DNA of 64,000 nucleotides from Lepiota brunneoincarnata (Eukaryota; Basidiomycota; Agaricomycetes; Agaricales; Agaricaceae): positions 558,001-622,000 of the forward strand of contig JAEBUN010000005.1 in the NCBI GenBank assembly GCA_023014365.1, read 5' to 3'. The position numbers were made by a program, and so were the translations under genes. Of the stretch, positions 24,484 through 35,726 are shown one piece after another (position 1 is the stretch's first letter; each line of letters begins with the position of its first letter). Under the pieces are notes generated by a model, which was not told the origin of the DNA, made no database searches, and saw only the letters and a program-made list of their open reading frames with translations.

Positions 24484-26316
24484 ATGATGTCCCCCGACAG
24501 TGCAGCGACCAACGGAGAACACGGCTTTCCCAGTCCCGTCGAGGAGAAACGAAGGAGCGTAACACCACCATTCCCGACAGCGACTTTCCCCCAGCTCGAG
24601 TATGATACAGTGGCCGCTCCCCAGTCCGCCGTCAGCAAAAGGCTGCGAATCATGTTCTACTGCCGTCTAGCAGCATTCTTCGCCATCGAAGCAGGATTCA
24701 TTGCCCTCGCTGCTACCTGCCTGGTAAAACCCGTCCCTCTGAACATCCCTCTCAAACTCAGCGACTCAGAGGTCAAGGGTGGCTTCACTGTCATCTTCAT
24801 CGTCTGGCAATCCATCGCAATCATCGCTGGTGCACACCTTCTTGCTGATGCGTTCAGCAGAGAGTGGTCGGTGCAGCTAGCCCGGCTCGTACCTGGTACG
24901 ACAGATAGAGTGTCGACCGTCACTTCCGGTTTCTTGGATCGCATCCTGTACTTTTTCACGAAGCGTGCCAGCGGAACGTTTAAACTCGCGTTTATGGCAT
25001 CCCTTTGTTTCATGGCGCTAACACAGCTGGCGCCAGGGACAATAAGCGCTGCCACCACCCTCATCGATCTACCCATGACCGTTGAAATTGGGAATCTAGT
25101 CGCCCGGTTAGGCAATGAGGACGACGTTCGGTCTTTCCTTGCCACAGGCACCCGTGCCAGCCTTATCACCCGCTTGGAGCAGATCGAGAACTCGCCATTT
25201 GGGCTGAACGTGGAGTCAAACTGGATAGCGTCATGGCCCTCGGTTAATCTGGGTGATCTGAATGGCACGCTCGAATATAATACGGACGTCGTCGAGTTCC
25301 ATTATGACTGTCGCTGGGAGGCTCCCAGCTTCCGCAACTCGACCGCCGGAGTAATAATTGAGGCAGCAAACATTGGTTGGACTACGTCCTCACTTGTTTT
25401 CGGATCAGGGGTTGCGGGTAAGGTGTTATTTCAGGTCCAACATTGATGTGTTCTAATGGCGTTGTAGGATCAAGTATCACTCCCTTGGCGCTAACGAGCG
25501 TCAATCTCATAGAAACCACCAGCCTCTCCGCGTTCCTCTTTGTTGGCGGCAATGATACATTCCAGAACAGTCGAGCATCACCCCCAGTTCCCTTCGCAAT
25601 TAATATTGGGACCCTGCCAGCCACCTTTGTGCAAATTGGAGTCGGCGTAAACACCGGTCCAAATGAAAATTTCGTCGGCCCGCTCGCAAGTATCCTTATT
25701 TGCGACCCTCGCCCCAGTATCTCTGGCGGTCGTGTCAGACTTTCTACCATTGGCGACCTTCGTGTAGTCGACTCCGGGAAACCCGCTATCGGCAATATCC
25801 CTTCCTCCGCAGCTAACATTATTTTCTCGAACGCGCTTGCAGTTGCGGTTCAAAACCCGAATGACATCGAGGAAACGAATATTATCAACGATATCTCAGC
25901 GGTCCTGTTCATGAGGAATTCCTCCGTCGACTGGGACACCGCTCGTAACATTCCCCCCGTTGGATCTAGCCGACATCAACAAGAACATGGACAGATTCAT
26001 GTTGTCTGCATCCAAGGCATTTAGCGATGGATACCGGAAAGATGGCTCGTCTGCCTTCGCATCCTTCTCGCTGACAACAATCCCAGCGATAGGACAGGAG
26101 CAGCGTTTGGCGCTTACCACGTCCAAGGGCCTGTTTTTCACAGTGGTCGTGGTCGTTGCGATCGCCCTAGCATTATTATACGCTCTTTGTCGATCTACGT
26201 TGACCCAGAGCAGGTACCCTTTCGATTTGCACAATGTGTTTACGGTGCTTCAGGAGGAAGCTATGAAGAGGACTGCTACGGCCCAGGGGAACCAAGCCGG
26301 CCACCCGGAAGTGTGA
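24484..26316 (+). CDS. membrane protein with large extracellular region, function unknown, frame broken
   Basis: Two exons (24484-25417 and 25468-26316) encode about 593 residues. The N-terminal 55 residues are polar and Pro-rich. Then come helices at CRLAAFFAIEAGFIALAATC, FTVIFIVWQSIAIIAGAHLL and LAFMASLCFMALTQLAPG, a long region that looks extracytoplasmic with possible N-glycosylation sequons, and a final helix LFFTVVVVVAIALALLYALC before a short basic tail. The intron splits a GLY codon (GVAG|SSITPL). Exon 2 is one base too long: at the C run of six, 25953-25958, the frame must shift from RNIPP to LDLADINKNMDRF. With five C the whole protein is open. The topology (three helices, large loop, one helix) resembles many unstudied mushroom membrane proteins. 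No function assigned. Confidence 0.7.
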
Positions 26317-27212
26317 TTTTAGGCGAAGTTTCTTTGTTCCGGATGTATAACGATGTTGATTGATGATGATCGTTATTTCCCTACGACTCTAAAACGCCCC
26401 ATTCCGTATGATTTATCGAGCGACTTCCATATTGTGCTGTAGGATAGAAATGTAACACACGGGATGACATCGAGTTTATTTTTGCAGTAGGTCTCACAGC
26501 ACACCGCAATTACCACCATGATCCGACTTGTGGTTGCTGTCCTCGAGGACTCACAGGACTCGGGGACAAGTCTTGGCAATCATATGTTTTTTGGCCGATT
26601 GCAAACTTGCCGGTTCTTTTCACATATTCTCTATGTACAGGACCGCTCTTTCCAGACTCGTGACCCTGGCTCTATTTTTACCCAGAAGACGGGTACGCTT
26701 AACCCGACAAACGGTGGGTGAGTTCACATAGGAATGGCTTCTTGTTCATACGCTACCAAGTAGCGCGTTATTTCATCGCAGGTCAACTGACAGTTTTCGA
26801 AAGCACCCGGAGCCGTAGAGAAGACAGAGCAGTGAGAACCGGTCTACATGCATAGTATCACGTTGATTTTGACCCAGGTCGATAAGCAGGGGAAGAGGCG
26901 ACCAACGTATGCCCTTTAAACCCAAAGTACGGTGAAATTACACCATAGTAACGACGAGTATTGCGCGGGAGCTTTTTGAAGACTTCAGTGCAAAAATCTG
27001 GATACCCGTTCACGATGACATGAATGTTTTGTGAGCCGCTGGGATGCATGCCGTCGCAACAAGTGCACCCGTGTCGTGTGAATCCGAAGCTGATAGACCC
27101 AGCACCCTGAATCAACACCGAGGTCATAGAAGGGAGAAGACAACAATATAAATTGGATGCCCACTGGCCCAAAAGTTTGTCACGACAGATTTTCCTCGTA
27201 ACCGGAAACAAA
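26317..27212. other. intergenic, promoter side of the cutinase gene
   Basis: About 0.9 kb with no recognised gene. The last 70 bases contain a TATA-like element before the cutinase start. Confidence 0.5.
27144..27153 (+). promoter_or_regulatory. TATA-like box of the cutinase gene
   Basis: The sequence aatataaatt lies about 60-70 bases upstream of the cutinase ATG at 27213, a usual spacing in fungi. Assignment rests on sequence and position only. Confidence 0.4.
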
Positions 27213-27916
27213 ATGTTTAAAGCTGGTCTCTTCGCCGCCGTTTTCTCCGCATTGGCCCTCGCTGCGCCACCTATGGTGCCTCGTCAGGCCTGTGCGGATG
27301 TCGCAGTCATCTTTGCCAGGGGCACGAACGAAGCTAGGCCCATCGGCACAATCGTGGGCCCACCTTTCCGCACAGCCCTTCAAGGGGCCTTGGGAGGAAG
27401 GTCATTGAGTTTTGTGGGAGTTGACTATCCCGCTACTGTTGGGGGTTTCTTGCAGGGTGGTGACCCGAACGGGGCTCGTACCATGGCAGCTGACGTTACT
27501 TCGGTCGCAAACTCTTGCCCGAACACAAGTATCGTCATGTCTGGATACAGGCGAGTTGAACTTTTTCGTGTGCCCGAAAAAACCGAGCTAATGAAATACT
27601 GAATTGATTAGTCAAGGTGCCCAGGTAACCCATCTTGCAGCGAGACAACTTTCGTCTACAGTTCAGAACCGCGTTGATGCGGTAGTTGTCTTTGGTGATC
27701 CCGACAATGGGGATGGTTTCCCTGGTGTCTTGAATGGGCGTTCCATCACTTTCTGTGCTCAGGGTGACAACATTTGTGCTGGAGGCATCATTGTTCTCCC
27801 ACCCCACCTGAGTTACGGGGCTGTAAGTGTTTTTATGGATTATATCGAATAATGAGACTCACTTCTTGTCCCAGAACGCCGGCCAGGCGGCTCAATTCGT
27901 CGTTTCTCACATCTGA
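27213..27916 (+). CDS. secreted cutinase-family serine esterase
   Basis: An alpha/beta-hydrolase of the cutinase family (carbohydrate-esterase-5-like), expected to cleave cutin, acetyl-xylan or similar esters outside the cell. Exons 27213-27550, 27612-27822 and 27875-27916 give 196 residues, a usual size. The N-terminus is a signal peptide (MFKAGLFAAVFSALALAAPP) followed by a Kex2-like basic site (PRQ). The mature part has CADVAVIFARGTNEA, the oxyanion/strand block, and the nucleophile elbow G-Y-S-Q-G at residues about 111-115. The triad Asp and His are in DNICAGG and LPPHLSYG. Four Cys fit the two usual disulfides. The first intron has a GC donor (TACAG|GCGAGT) and splits the catalytic Ser codon AG|T. 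The stop follows soon after the His, without carbohydrate-binding module or linker. Confidence 0.93.
27551..27611 (+). other. GC-AG intron of the cutinase gene
   Basis: Donor TACAG|GCGAGT, acceptor GATTAG|TCAAGG. The two exons must join as GGA-TAC-AG|T-CAA-GGT to give the GYSQG nucleophile elbow, so no GT donor nearby can serve. Without splicing the frame runs to a TGA at the intron's 3' half and lacks the active site. Confidence 0.88.
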
Positions 27917-30197
27917 GTTGCCATCCGTCAATGAAAAATGTATAACAGGAAAGGATAAGCAGCTGTTAAAAACATACATTCACCTTGGTTACTTACCTAT
28001 TTGAACTCGAATGTTGGTTAAACTTGAGCGTTTGAGACTTTACGGCTTCTAATTCATTCGCGTCGAAGAGAGAACCCGAACCTCTTTCAACCCACTTTTG
28101 TCAATACAGAGAACGAGTAAGGTCCCCATGGATTTGTGCACTGGCCATCATTTTCCCGCACAGGAGAAGTCGGAACAGAGATTCATCCCATCGTGCCAGG
28201 TCATTCGCGCGCCCCACAGAAACCTGCACTTGAGCTAGCTGAGCCCACTCTTGGACTCCTAAACGACCAGCGTGGTTGTTACAAGGAAGGATCCAAAACG
28301 TCTTGATCTCTTGGCCATCACATGCTTCAAGCTTTCAAACAGGGCCAGGTTGCACGATAACGCTTCAGAATAGTCGATTCATCCGAGACGTCAACGGTTA
28401 TCCAACAATACCGATCCTCGCGCTCTGCAAAAATGGAAATCCAAGGCTTGGGTACACAGGAGCTGAATAGCTTCTTGGCTGCTGTCCTTCTAGCACCTTT
28501 GCAGTTCGAGGTGGGGTTTTGGTGGCACAGATCGCTGGGTTACGAGCAAAAGGTTGACGCGAATCTGGTTGGTTCTTCAATTCTGTGAATCGCTGTAAGA
28601 TGAGAGAAGCGTTTCGAAGACGAGGCGAGATCCAGTAGGGGCCTGGTTGGGAGATGAGATCAGTAGTGCGACCAACAGGCCAATTCGATGATGCACTGGG
28701 CGCGAATCTGTCGGCCGTAGGTGACCGAGCATCCCAACCTTGGCTTTTGCGATAAATGGATGAAGTACTGACGACTGAGGGGGAGTTCTCTTCCTTTCCT
28801 TGATTGTGGTTCCACTGCGTTGGGTTGCTGCCTCAAGGCGAAAATCGCAACCATCAAATTCGACGCAGTGATCTCTTCTGAGTTGGAACCACTTATGGAA
28901 GCGTTATGGCCGCTTTGTCATCTTACTCTGCGCAAGTCTACTTCAATCGTGAGCTGCAGGGTAATACAGCCGTATCACTATGCTTATTCGGTTTGTAGTA
29001 AGATGCGCAGCTGTGTGACTTGGGAAGTGGCGTGGTTCGGTCCTGGTTCACAACTGTGCGTCCGGTATTAGTAAAGTTCTTGGAAGGGGGGGGGGGGCGT
29101 GCAGAGAAGGATGTAATAGCATCTACGAAGTACAATGGCCCATCATCTACGTAGTGTGATGCGCCTACTGTGATCTCTTGCGACGAGCCTGTCATCGATC
29201 TGGGCTGGAATTTTCTGTGTCTGATAGAGGTTGTGCGAGACCTTCGTGCCATCGAAGAGGTGGTTAGCAGGAATATATCCCCCCCTCCCCCTTCCCGCCA
29301 ATGATGTCAAGTCTGTTATACATGGTGAATCAGCTGCTTATCTCTCATCCCCATAAATCGTGCCCCAGACAAGAGTAAAAGCAGGGTTCGCGAAGTTATG
29401 TGCGTCATACAAGATCACGTTTGGCCTTGGTTGAGCGGGATCATTGGAGTGATAGATGAAAATCAGGGCGGAGGTAAGGGATTATAAAATAGTTTTTTAA
29501 ATCCTCGGTAATGATTTGTAAGGGTCGCCCGTAGAGAACCATTCTTAAATACAATGGGCAGGGTAATATGGAGAAAACCCTAACAGCAAGTTGCCTGAGA
29601 AGGTGCGTGGTTCCGGCTCCTGTGATCTTATCAATCAATTGTCGAGATGATCAAATAATAATCCGAGGGCTTATAACATAAAGTGCGAGGAATGCTAACT
29701 ATCTATGTGTTATCTGCGTGGAGGACTTGAAATCTCCCTGACTTGCCCGTACGAACGCCGATGGTTCGATTCGGAGCCCCACGGACGAATAGCAAAGGTG
29801 TGACGAGAAGGGCGCAAACCGCTGGGATGAGAGCTCAAGTGCTCAATATGAAGGTTACAGATGAGCCTTCCCCAACTGGGTGGTGCGGTGAAGGTGTAGG
29901 TATGTGTATTGGAAACCTGGACTAGTGGTAGCGGTGTCGCGGGCGGGTGCGGAGCTAACTAAAAGTCAGGCTTACGAGATCTTGTCCGGGGGGCGCCTGC
30001 GAAGCGGAGGGTACTATCGCAGTCCAGTCCGCCTCAAGTGTAGTACTTGAGGATGCAAGAACCTCTGAAAGCAACAAAGCCAAACAAGAGCCTCTGACAC
30101 CCTGGCTTCCACGCAAGCAAACAAATTTCTCAGGAAAGCCCCCGAGGACTTCCATTGACCGATAACTCTCATTTTCCTGATCGCATATTCTTGGGGG
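27917..30197. other. intergenic, no supported gene
   Basis: About 2.3 kb between the cutinase and AT-hook genes. It contains a G run of 12 at 29086-29097 and scattered short open frames. None carries recognisable motifs or splice partners. Confidence 0.5.
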
Positions 30198-32003
30198 ATG
30201 CCAAAGATGTCGCAACATATACAGCACCACCATCCTCAGCAGCCACAATATGTCCATTACACAGGTCCACCTGGCGTACAGCTTACCGTAGCACCCCAAG
30301 ATACCACCAGACAGCCACAACCGACCCCCCAGCCTATACAGCAGCAGGCACAACAGCAACCGTCCCAGCAGACACAACCAACAACAGCAGGGGCGAGTAC
30401 AAGCGCATCTCCCAACACAAACCTGGGCACACATTCCACCCCGCTGGTGGCTACCGGCGATTGGACCAAGGATCTCGTCCATCTCGCAAAAACTGCCGAA
30501 CTCAAGTAGGTGTTCTTCAACCAGCGAGATTCTATTTGTTTCTTGTTCGTAGTCCCCATCATTTACCTTGTTGTTGTTCGGGTCATCACGATCTCTCATT
30601 TCAACGTCAACTTTTCAAACAAATGTGCGGATGACTCCACTTAGTCGTTTCTCACACTTGGAGTTTATTCGGGTGGTCTGGTTCGAGTTGGAACTGCATT
30701 GCTGAAATGAGTTTCCTCCCCCCCCCCCTTCACCCCTTCCCTGCCCTCTCTTCCTAGAAAACATGCCTTGACGCTTCAATTGCATACGGCACATATCCTA
30801 TCGGCGCATGCCACGCTTGAGTCTAAAAACAAGGCGATCCAAGACATCCGCGAACAGAAGAACAAGTGGGTGATGCTTGTCTTGCTCGCTTTTTTTTTCC
30901 TGTGGGATTCTCAATTCGGGTCGCTGTTGCCCCTTAATAGGCTTGATAGTGAACGGACGCGACTCCTGAACGCGCTGAGAGAGGTATAGTGCCCATTTTA
31001 CTTATTGAAAAAGCCCTTCCGATTGCTGAGGACTTTGATTGATAGATCAACGAGGACAGAGACAAGGTAAAGAATCAGATATCCCAGGACCCTGGCTGTT
31101 GACTCAGATCTATTCTTAAACCCAGGCTGACATCGTGGAGGTTTCACTAGAAAAAGAGTGAGTTGAGCATTGTTTCTATCTTGGATAGTGTCGTGAATTT
31201 CAAGTTTTGAATAGGTGTACCGACCTCCGGACCAAAATTACTCAACTTACCGATGGAGAGTACGCGATCGCGAAACAAGATGTTGACAGATTACGACAAG
31301 AGCTCGGTCAAGCACCACTTCCAAGCCTACAAGAAACCCTAGAGGAAAAAACTGCGCAGTGTGTACCCACGTCATCGCGTTTGTCAATCACTTTGTTTGT
31401 TTGTTTTTTCTTTGTTTAATTTATTTCCTGGAGAGCCGCAGTTCGGTTTCTTCGATGTCATTCAACTCGTTCTTCACCCGCATAGTATCCCTCTCCTTTT
31501 CACTCTCTGGGTGTTCTGTTCGGTTGCCACCAGATCCCCCGACATTCGCATGTCAGTTTGTTCTGGGTTCAGTTGCCATAAAAGGCATGAATCATGTTAT
31601 GGAATACTGTCACATCTCTCCACCATCAACGACATCAGACATGGGTGCGGAAATGAAGGGTGTTTAACACCGGGAGTTTTTCTCTCCTGTGTCTAACAGA
31701 TGATTGTTCATTCAATATTAAACCTACGAACTCTCACTTCTCGGTTGATTGATTGATTTCTTTTTTTTTTTTTTGTGGTTCTATTCGTCGTCTTGCTCGG
31801 TTCCCTGCTGATGCAAACATTCTCATACTTACAGGTATCTGAACGAGCGCCGGCTTAACGGCAATGAGAACTCAGGCTCATCCGGTGCCGCAACAAAACG
31901 TGCTGCTACTGACCTCCTCGAAGGCCAACCAGTGACGGGCAAGCGACCGCGTGGGCGCCCGAAAGGAAGCAAGAACAAGGCGAAATCAACGGAAGCGGCC
32001 TAA
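30198..32003 (+). CDS. coiled-coil protein with C-terminal AT-hook
   Basis: Seven exons (30198-30505, 30758-30865, 30941-30983, 31046-31066, 31126-31157, 31215-31358, 31835-32003) join in phase to 274 residues. The N-terminal 85 residues are rich in His, Pro, Gln and Thr, typical of a disordered activation-type region. A Glu/Lys/Leu-rich helical stretch follows, from WTKDLVHLAKTAELKKHA to about residue 215, which looks like a coiled coil (LDSERTRLLNALREI-NEDRDK). The C-terminus carries a clear AT-hook, KRPRGRPKGSKNK, with the GRP core that inserts in the minor groove of AT-rich DNA. This points to a nuclear chromatin-associated protein. A second ATG nine bases in (MSQHIQ) is an alternative start. 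The last intron (476 nt) is far longer than the rest. I do not recognise the family by name. Confidence 0.8.
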
Positions 32004-35000
32004 GCCTTTCCCCCCCCCCACCCCTTTCCTTACTCCTATATCTCTCCTCCATTCAACTTGCCGTGAACAGAACTGGAGTTATTATATCAGTGTAGTGGTG
32101 TGGGAGAGGGAAAAGAGCTAGAGGCCTTAGGGGGAGAATGGAGGCATGTCACGCTTGTGCCGAGACGATGATGAACCGGTGATTCGTAGCTGGAAGGAGG
32201 ATAGCTGAACGTGGGTGAGAGAGGAGGAATGGAGGGCACGCGGAGTGAGCATGGGACTAGTGGATGTGGGTTCAATAGTTACCTTCTTCCGCAGGGCTTG
32301 CCTTTGGAGGGGAAGAACAATATCGGAGAGAAGCTCATTTACTAAAGTCTCTCTCTGGCTATGCGTTCATCGAGCTTTAGAGGCCTGAAGCTTTACCGTA
32401 TAGTAGATTCTTGGCTATCGGTCTTCGGGCACCGTGACCTGCCTGGTCCTCCGGATAAAGGACTCTCTCAAACGATCACTTGTCTCCCTCAGCCTTGCGG
32501 CGGAGAATACACTTTTTTGGACTTTGAGAAAACCTCCTCGTTCCCATAGATAGGGGTTAGTAATTAGGGTGTGCGGTTGTGGCGAAGGGGGTGACCTAAT
32601 CACTCCAAAGCTGTGAACCCTTGGTTCGCTTCATTCCTCACAGATGGGGATGGTTTTCTTCAATGTTGCCCTCGATGAATGCCGTTGTAGTTGCATCCGG
32701 GTCTGCTACTGAGAAGTGCCCAATTATTGTTTGTATGACCCATCTTTTTTTTCGATTTTGATTACCCCTCCTCTAAATGACGTGAAGGAAGCAAAGACGA
32801 GATTTGACCATTGTGAACGCGTGTGTGCCATTCCCGGAAGCTACGATCGCTCCAAGTATGTACCCCATTGACAGGGTAAATTCGCGACTTGAGGGCATTA
32901 TTGATGCCGGTTTGGAAAGGGCCCGTCCCGAATGGCAGTTGAGCTGGAGGTGAGGGAGGGTGGGGGGGACGATAGAGTCGGACATTCTTTGGGTGCTCTG
33001 CTGGCAGAAGATCTGATCTGATCTGGGAGGGAGGGTGAGCAATTTATTACGACACCAACTTGTGGCCTTCTTTGCCTATTTAGGGTGAGTGAGATGGCAG
33101 CTCCCAGACATGGGACAGCCTTATTTCGATTCAGCGCGCCTCTGTAGATCCTTCGCAATCTCTTGTCAGAGAGCGCACACTTTATGGCGCGTCGTTATCA
33201 AAACAGGGAAGTCGCGTCACTTCGAAGAAATAAATGCCCTTTGGTTCGCTTTGGGCATCTCGGACACGTTACACAATCAAGAGATTCGGTTTATTGCCCA
33301 CAGCCAGGATCTGGGAAAGCAAAGTGACAGACAGATGCAATGACCTTTTTAAGTCTGTGCAAGGCGAAAAAAGCCAATTTCCCGTACATGAATGCCGATG
33401 ACGAGGCAGGTTCAGCGTGTGACAAGTCAACTGAGCTGGATCTTCCCTTCCAACCCCCTCCGATCCCGCCAAGACGAAATTTATCGTGTTAAAATCTCAG
33501 TATGCAACTCGAACCGCGCTGATTCCCTTCCGACCCCTCCGACCCCTCTGACCTCGACCCCCCCGACCAATCAGCCCGTTTGGGGTGTACCGGGTATGAC
33601 GGGGGGTGTTTAGTCGGCGCGTTGGTGCAAGGAACGCCAAACAGCCTCAACGGCGGCCCCCCCCCCCGTGCTTGAACTCCCTCAACGCAGACAACCCTCT
33701 CCGACCTTGAAAAGAAAAATAAAACATACCCCTGCTCCCTTACCGAATCGCTTTCTTAAACGGGTTACATTTCTTATTCTAAGCCAACGGGCTAGTACAA
33801 AGGCTTTTTGCAGGGTCAACCGAGAACAGAAAGAAGGAAGAAAAAAGCTCCGGTCCTCTCTCCAAATACAAACATGGGGTGCGGTAATGAGTACAACCCT
33901 GTGGCAGAACGACCCTGGAACCTGAAGGCCTGAAGTCTGACGGATGTAAATCCTTAGGCATGTCAGTCTCGTACCTTGACGGAACACGCACACCCCCGCC
34001 CACACACTGAGATTCTAGATCTAAATGAGCATGCATTCATCCCATCTCCCCTCCCCTTCAAAGGAAATATTCCGTACTAGACCACCTACCCTTCCGCACA
34101 CGAATCATGATACCTGAACGAACCTGCCGTGTCATTTGGTGAACGGGCTCTGCATTTTGAACACGCGGGGGATGTTCCTCCCGCAGCTGAAGTGTCTCCC
34201 TCAAGACTGGGGGATACACATGATCCGACCCTGCAACTAAACACCCTCCAGGGCATTGGCCGGACACAGAACAAGACATACCGAGTTCGTTCTTTGAATT
34301 TGGTTGAAGAAGTTGATCCGCCCCGCCCGACTGACTCGTGGTGACAGACAAGCAACATCGACATGACGTTGATTTGGATGTCGAATGAACGCTATACAAG
34401 GGACACCAACCCTCCGAAGATCGATGTGCGTGCATACGTTTGTGTGGATCTCATCACTCGCCTCATGGGATAACCAAGAAAAAAAAAAGCCTTGTGGACA
34501 ATGTGGAGGCTGGCTTCTTTCCTACACTGTGTGTGTGTCAATTAGAAGTTATAGTGCACTGAGGCGTGTTCTGAACCTTTTTGAAAGGATGGGCTTGATT
34601 CATTGCAATGGGTTATGTATGCGGAAATTGTTTACGTTTCAATTTCAACTGCGTCCTTTGGGCTGGGCTTGGTATATCATCCCACCCAGCTAACCCCTAC
34701 CCTTCCTCTCTCTCTCTCTTTTGAAATTGAAAGGCACCGATAGGAAAACTTGCGGGATCATCGATCATCCCGATGACTGGAGTATTATGTACATACACGG
34801 AAGGGAGGGGGGGAGGCGTGTTTACGTACCTAGAATAGATCCTTAATTTGTATACTTCGTGCCTCGCACTTGATTCAGAAGAAGAGCAAGCAAGTCATTC
34901 ATTCAGACTGGGACCTTTTTTCTGTTTCTTTTCAATGAACTTCTCTACCAACCCGGAACCAAAAAAGCATAAGGTAAAAAAGCGAACCGACTGTGCCAGA

Positions 35001-35709
35001 TCGCGCACCGCGATTCACTTCAGCCCGTGTTTACACACTCCCCCCTCAAAAGAACCCACGACTTACGACACTCCAATTTAAGAGAGAGTGTGTGTGGGGT
35101 GGGGGACGAAGAGGAGGAAGAACCCTCCGCTTTGAGCCCCGGCGCGCATTTGGGGCGGATTGGGCGGATAAGAAGGAGGGGGGGACAACTCAAGAGTACA
35201 GTACAGTACGTTAGCAAATCGGTTCGCTCAAGTTGGGAGTTCACATCGAGCGACGGATGCAATCACGAGTCTCAAACAACGAAACCTCTTTTCTTTCTCT
35301 CGCCCAGCGCTAGAATGCGCGATGAGAAACAACAGCACAAGGACACCCACGCCGCATCACATCACATCACATCATATCCTATTGCTCCCCCCTTCCCCCC
35401 ACTCCCGCCGTTCCTGGCGGACTTGCCGTGATAATTGAACCTGTGTGCTGAAACCATTTCCAGAGCGAACTCAAGCTGAGCAGTAATTTCATATCATAGC
35501 CGCTTTTATGTCCCCTCTCTCTTCTCTCTATACCCGGCGCTTAATAATAAGCAGTTTTGGACTTCTTCTAGTGGACTCCTCTTCGGCTATATGAGGGGCT
35601 TTCAAAGGGTCCGTTCACCTCGTAGAATGAAGACAAGTAACACTTCTAACCCAATTGATGGGAGCTCATATGTAGGCCCCCAAATAACCCCATTTTCAAA
35701 TCCGAGTCC

Positions 35710-35726
35710 ACTACTACTACTACTAC
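35710..35726. repeat. CTA trinucleotide microsatellite
   Basis: Short perfect ctactactactactac tract in the gene-poor block, with a CAT tract 220 bases on. Confidence 0.6.

Noticed and set aside
30155..30634. Open frames overlapping the first exon of the AT-hook gene
   Set aside because: Shadows of the real exon caused by its Gln/Pro/Thr repeats; the chosen frame alone joins in phase to six further exons.
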